From contig JAAYMG010000108.1 of NCBI GenBank assembly GCA_012521525.1, positions 1 through 6,244 on the forward strand: a DNA stretch of 6,244 nt. Reading direction: 5' to 3'. Source of the DNA: Clostridiales bacterium. Its GTDB lineage: Bacteria > Bacillota > Clostridia > Oscillospirales > JAAYOS01. Under the pieces are notes generated by a model. It did no database searches. It worked only from the letters and a program-made list of their open reading frames with translations, and was not told the origin of the DNA. Within the stretch, counting starts at the first letter, position 1. Every line of letters begins with the position of its first letter. A program made the translations under genes and the position numbers. Below, piece by piece: positions 5,278-6,244 of this stretch.

Positions 5278-6138
5278 TTAATCCTCGGTCATGAAGAGGA
5301 CGCCCAAAGTGTTTGGACCGCAGTGGGATGAAATCGTGCAGCTTGCGCGGGTGATATATATGTTCTCAAATATATTGCGGCTCTTGACATAGTCATAGAC
5401 CAGCTTGATGCGCTCTTCGGATATACCTGAATGAGTTATGAACGCGCGATCCTTCTTGATTTTTGAAAAACGGTTTAGGCGTTCCTCGGCATACTGCAAA
5501 AGGACCTTATCCAGGTTTCCGCGATAAATTTTGCTTACGTCCATGGCACCGCCATTATTGTTGTCGACCGCTATGCAGGGCTTGAGTTTCAGCAGGTTGG
5601 CCCCCAATGCCGCAACAGCGGAGCACCGCCCTCCGGCGCGCATGAATTCAAGGGTATCAAGGATGAAGCTCGCATGGGAATGCTTAGTAAGTTTTGCAAC
5701 CTCCTCGGCAACTTCCTTTGCCGGCATGCCTTTTGCGATGCGTTCGGCAGCTTCTATAACCAGAAGGGCTATACCGGATGAAAGGTTGCAGGAATCTACA
5801 GGGTAAACGTTACCGAGTTCTTGTGCTGCCGCAACGCAGTTCTGGTACGACGATGACAGTGCTGAGCCAAGAGAGAAATGGACGACATCGTAACCCTGCT
5901 CGGTCCATTGACGGAAGAATTCAATGTAATCGGAAACGTTGAAAGCAGAAGTCTTAGGAAGGATGCCTTTATCCCAGTAGGCTTTATATATGTCATCCGG
6001 CGTTATCGTCACTCCGTCGACATAAGCCTTGTCGTCCAGGGAAATATTGTAATACATCAGCTTAACGTCATACTTTTCTCTTAGTTCGTCGCCAAGGTCG
6101 CATGCGCTGTCAGCACACAGAACAACTTTGTTTGCCAT
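5278..6138 (-). CDS. DegV family (FakB-like) fatty-acid-binding protein
   Basis: A 286-residue protein, normal length for the DegV family, whose better-known members (FakB) bind a free fatty acid and present it to the kinase FakA for phosphorylation before phospholipid synthesis. Family marks in order: VLCADSACDL (about 6-15), PKTSAFN (61-67), the HFSLGSALSSSYQN segment (87-100), TLEFMRAGGRCS (162-173) and the C-terminal SSHCGPNTLGVLF (270-282). The start is ATG at 6138. A TTG at 6159 would add seven residues but lies inside the GGGGAGG ribosome binding site (6151-6157), so it is rejected; the site is 12 bases before the ATG, rather long. It has eight cysteines. No fakA (Dak-like kinase) is in the window. 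It stands alone, facing the jag operon. Which lipid it binds cannot be told. Confidence 0.9.
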   Translation of the reverse strand: MANKVVLCADSACDLGDELREKYDVKLMYYNISLDDKAYVDGVTITPDDIYKAYWDKGILPKTSAFNVSDYIEFFRQWTEQGYDVVHFSLGSALSSSYQNCVAAAQELGNVYPVDSCNLSSGIALLVIEAAERIAKGMPAKEVAEEVAKLTKHSHASFILDTLEFMRAGGRCSAVAALGANLLKLKPCIAVDNNNGGAMDVSKIYRGNLDKVLLQYAEERLNRFSKIKKDRAFITHSGISEERIKLVYDYVKSRNIFENIYITRASCTISSHCGPNTLGVLFMTED

Positions 6139-6183
6139 ATTGAGTTGATTCCTCCCCAAAATTCAATATCCTCAAATATTATT

Positions 6184-6213
6184 TATGTATTGCCATTTTT
6201 GAGCATGAGTCAA
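6184..6213 (-). promoter_or_regulatory. possible promoter of the degV-like gene (weak)
   Basis: On the minus strand TTGACT (6208-6213) is a good -35, but the -10 at 17-18 bases is only ATACAT/TACATA (6184-6190). It lies about 45 bases before the ATG at 6138, a plausible distance. No gene is seen from 6160 to the right edge. Confidence 0.35.
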
Positions 6214-6244
6214 GTCCAAAATAGTGTGTAAATTACCTCGGTTA

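Noticed and set aside
6139..6159. TTG start giving seven extra residues for the degV-like gene
   Set aside because: The TTG lies inside the GGGGAGG ribosome binding site, and the family N-terminus fits the ATG at 6138.

Overview
The window looks like chromosomal DNA of a Clostridia-type Firmicute, perhaps Oscillospirales/Ruminococcaceae-like (inference from protein style; no marker gene was searched). Reasons: strong AGGAGG-type ribosome binding sites throughout, a SigA-type consensus promoter, a short YidC with no large periplasmic domain and a basic tail, a Jag protein with the Jag_N domain, a split oxaloacetate decarboxylase of clostridial layout, and a DegV protein.

Left part (1-2001, all minus strand): three genes of a sodium-pumping oxaloacetate decarboxylase operon, read right to left: oadA (carboxyltransferase alpha subunit without a biotin domain), oadG (small membrane gamma subunit) and the N-terminus of a separate biotin carrier protein that runs off the left edge. 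The membrane beta subunit would be expected just outside the window. Together they would decarboxylate oxaloacetate and export Na+.

Middle part (2309-5073, plus strand): the classic rpmH-rnpA-yidD-yidC-jag cluster. It starts at a promoter with perfect -35 and -10 hexamers and ends at a strong hairpin after jag. It encodes ribosomal protein L34, the protein of RNase P, the YidD insertion factor, the YidC membrane insertase and the RNA-binding protein Jag/KhpB. rpmH has a TTG start and yidC a GTG start. rnpA/yidD and yidC/jag overlap. The only gap of note is 93 bases before yidC, which is packed with inverted repeats, one of which includes the yidC ribosome binding site.

Right part (5006-6244): an intergenic stretch with a bidirectional-looking terminator and a set of degenerate repeats that mostly start with GATC, then a minus-strand DegV/FakB-like fatty-acid-binding gene with its upstream region.

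Most genes here are ordinary housekeeping or well-known metabolic genes. The parts least explained by known families are the yidC leader (3105-3216) and the GATC-headed repeats (5141-5277). The usual neighbours of the rpmH cluster are absent on both sides (dnaA/oriC upstream, mnmE/mnmG downstream). I did not find a clear new defence, mobile or biosynthetic system.
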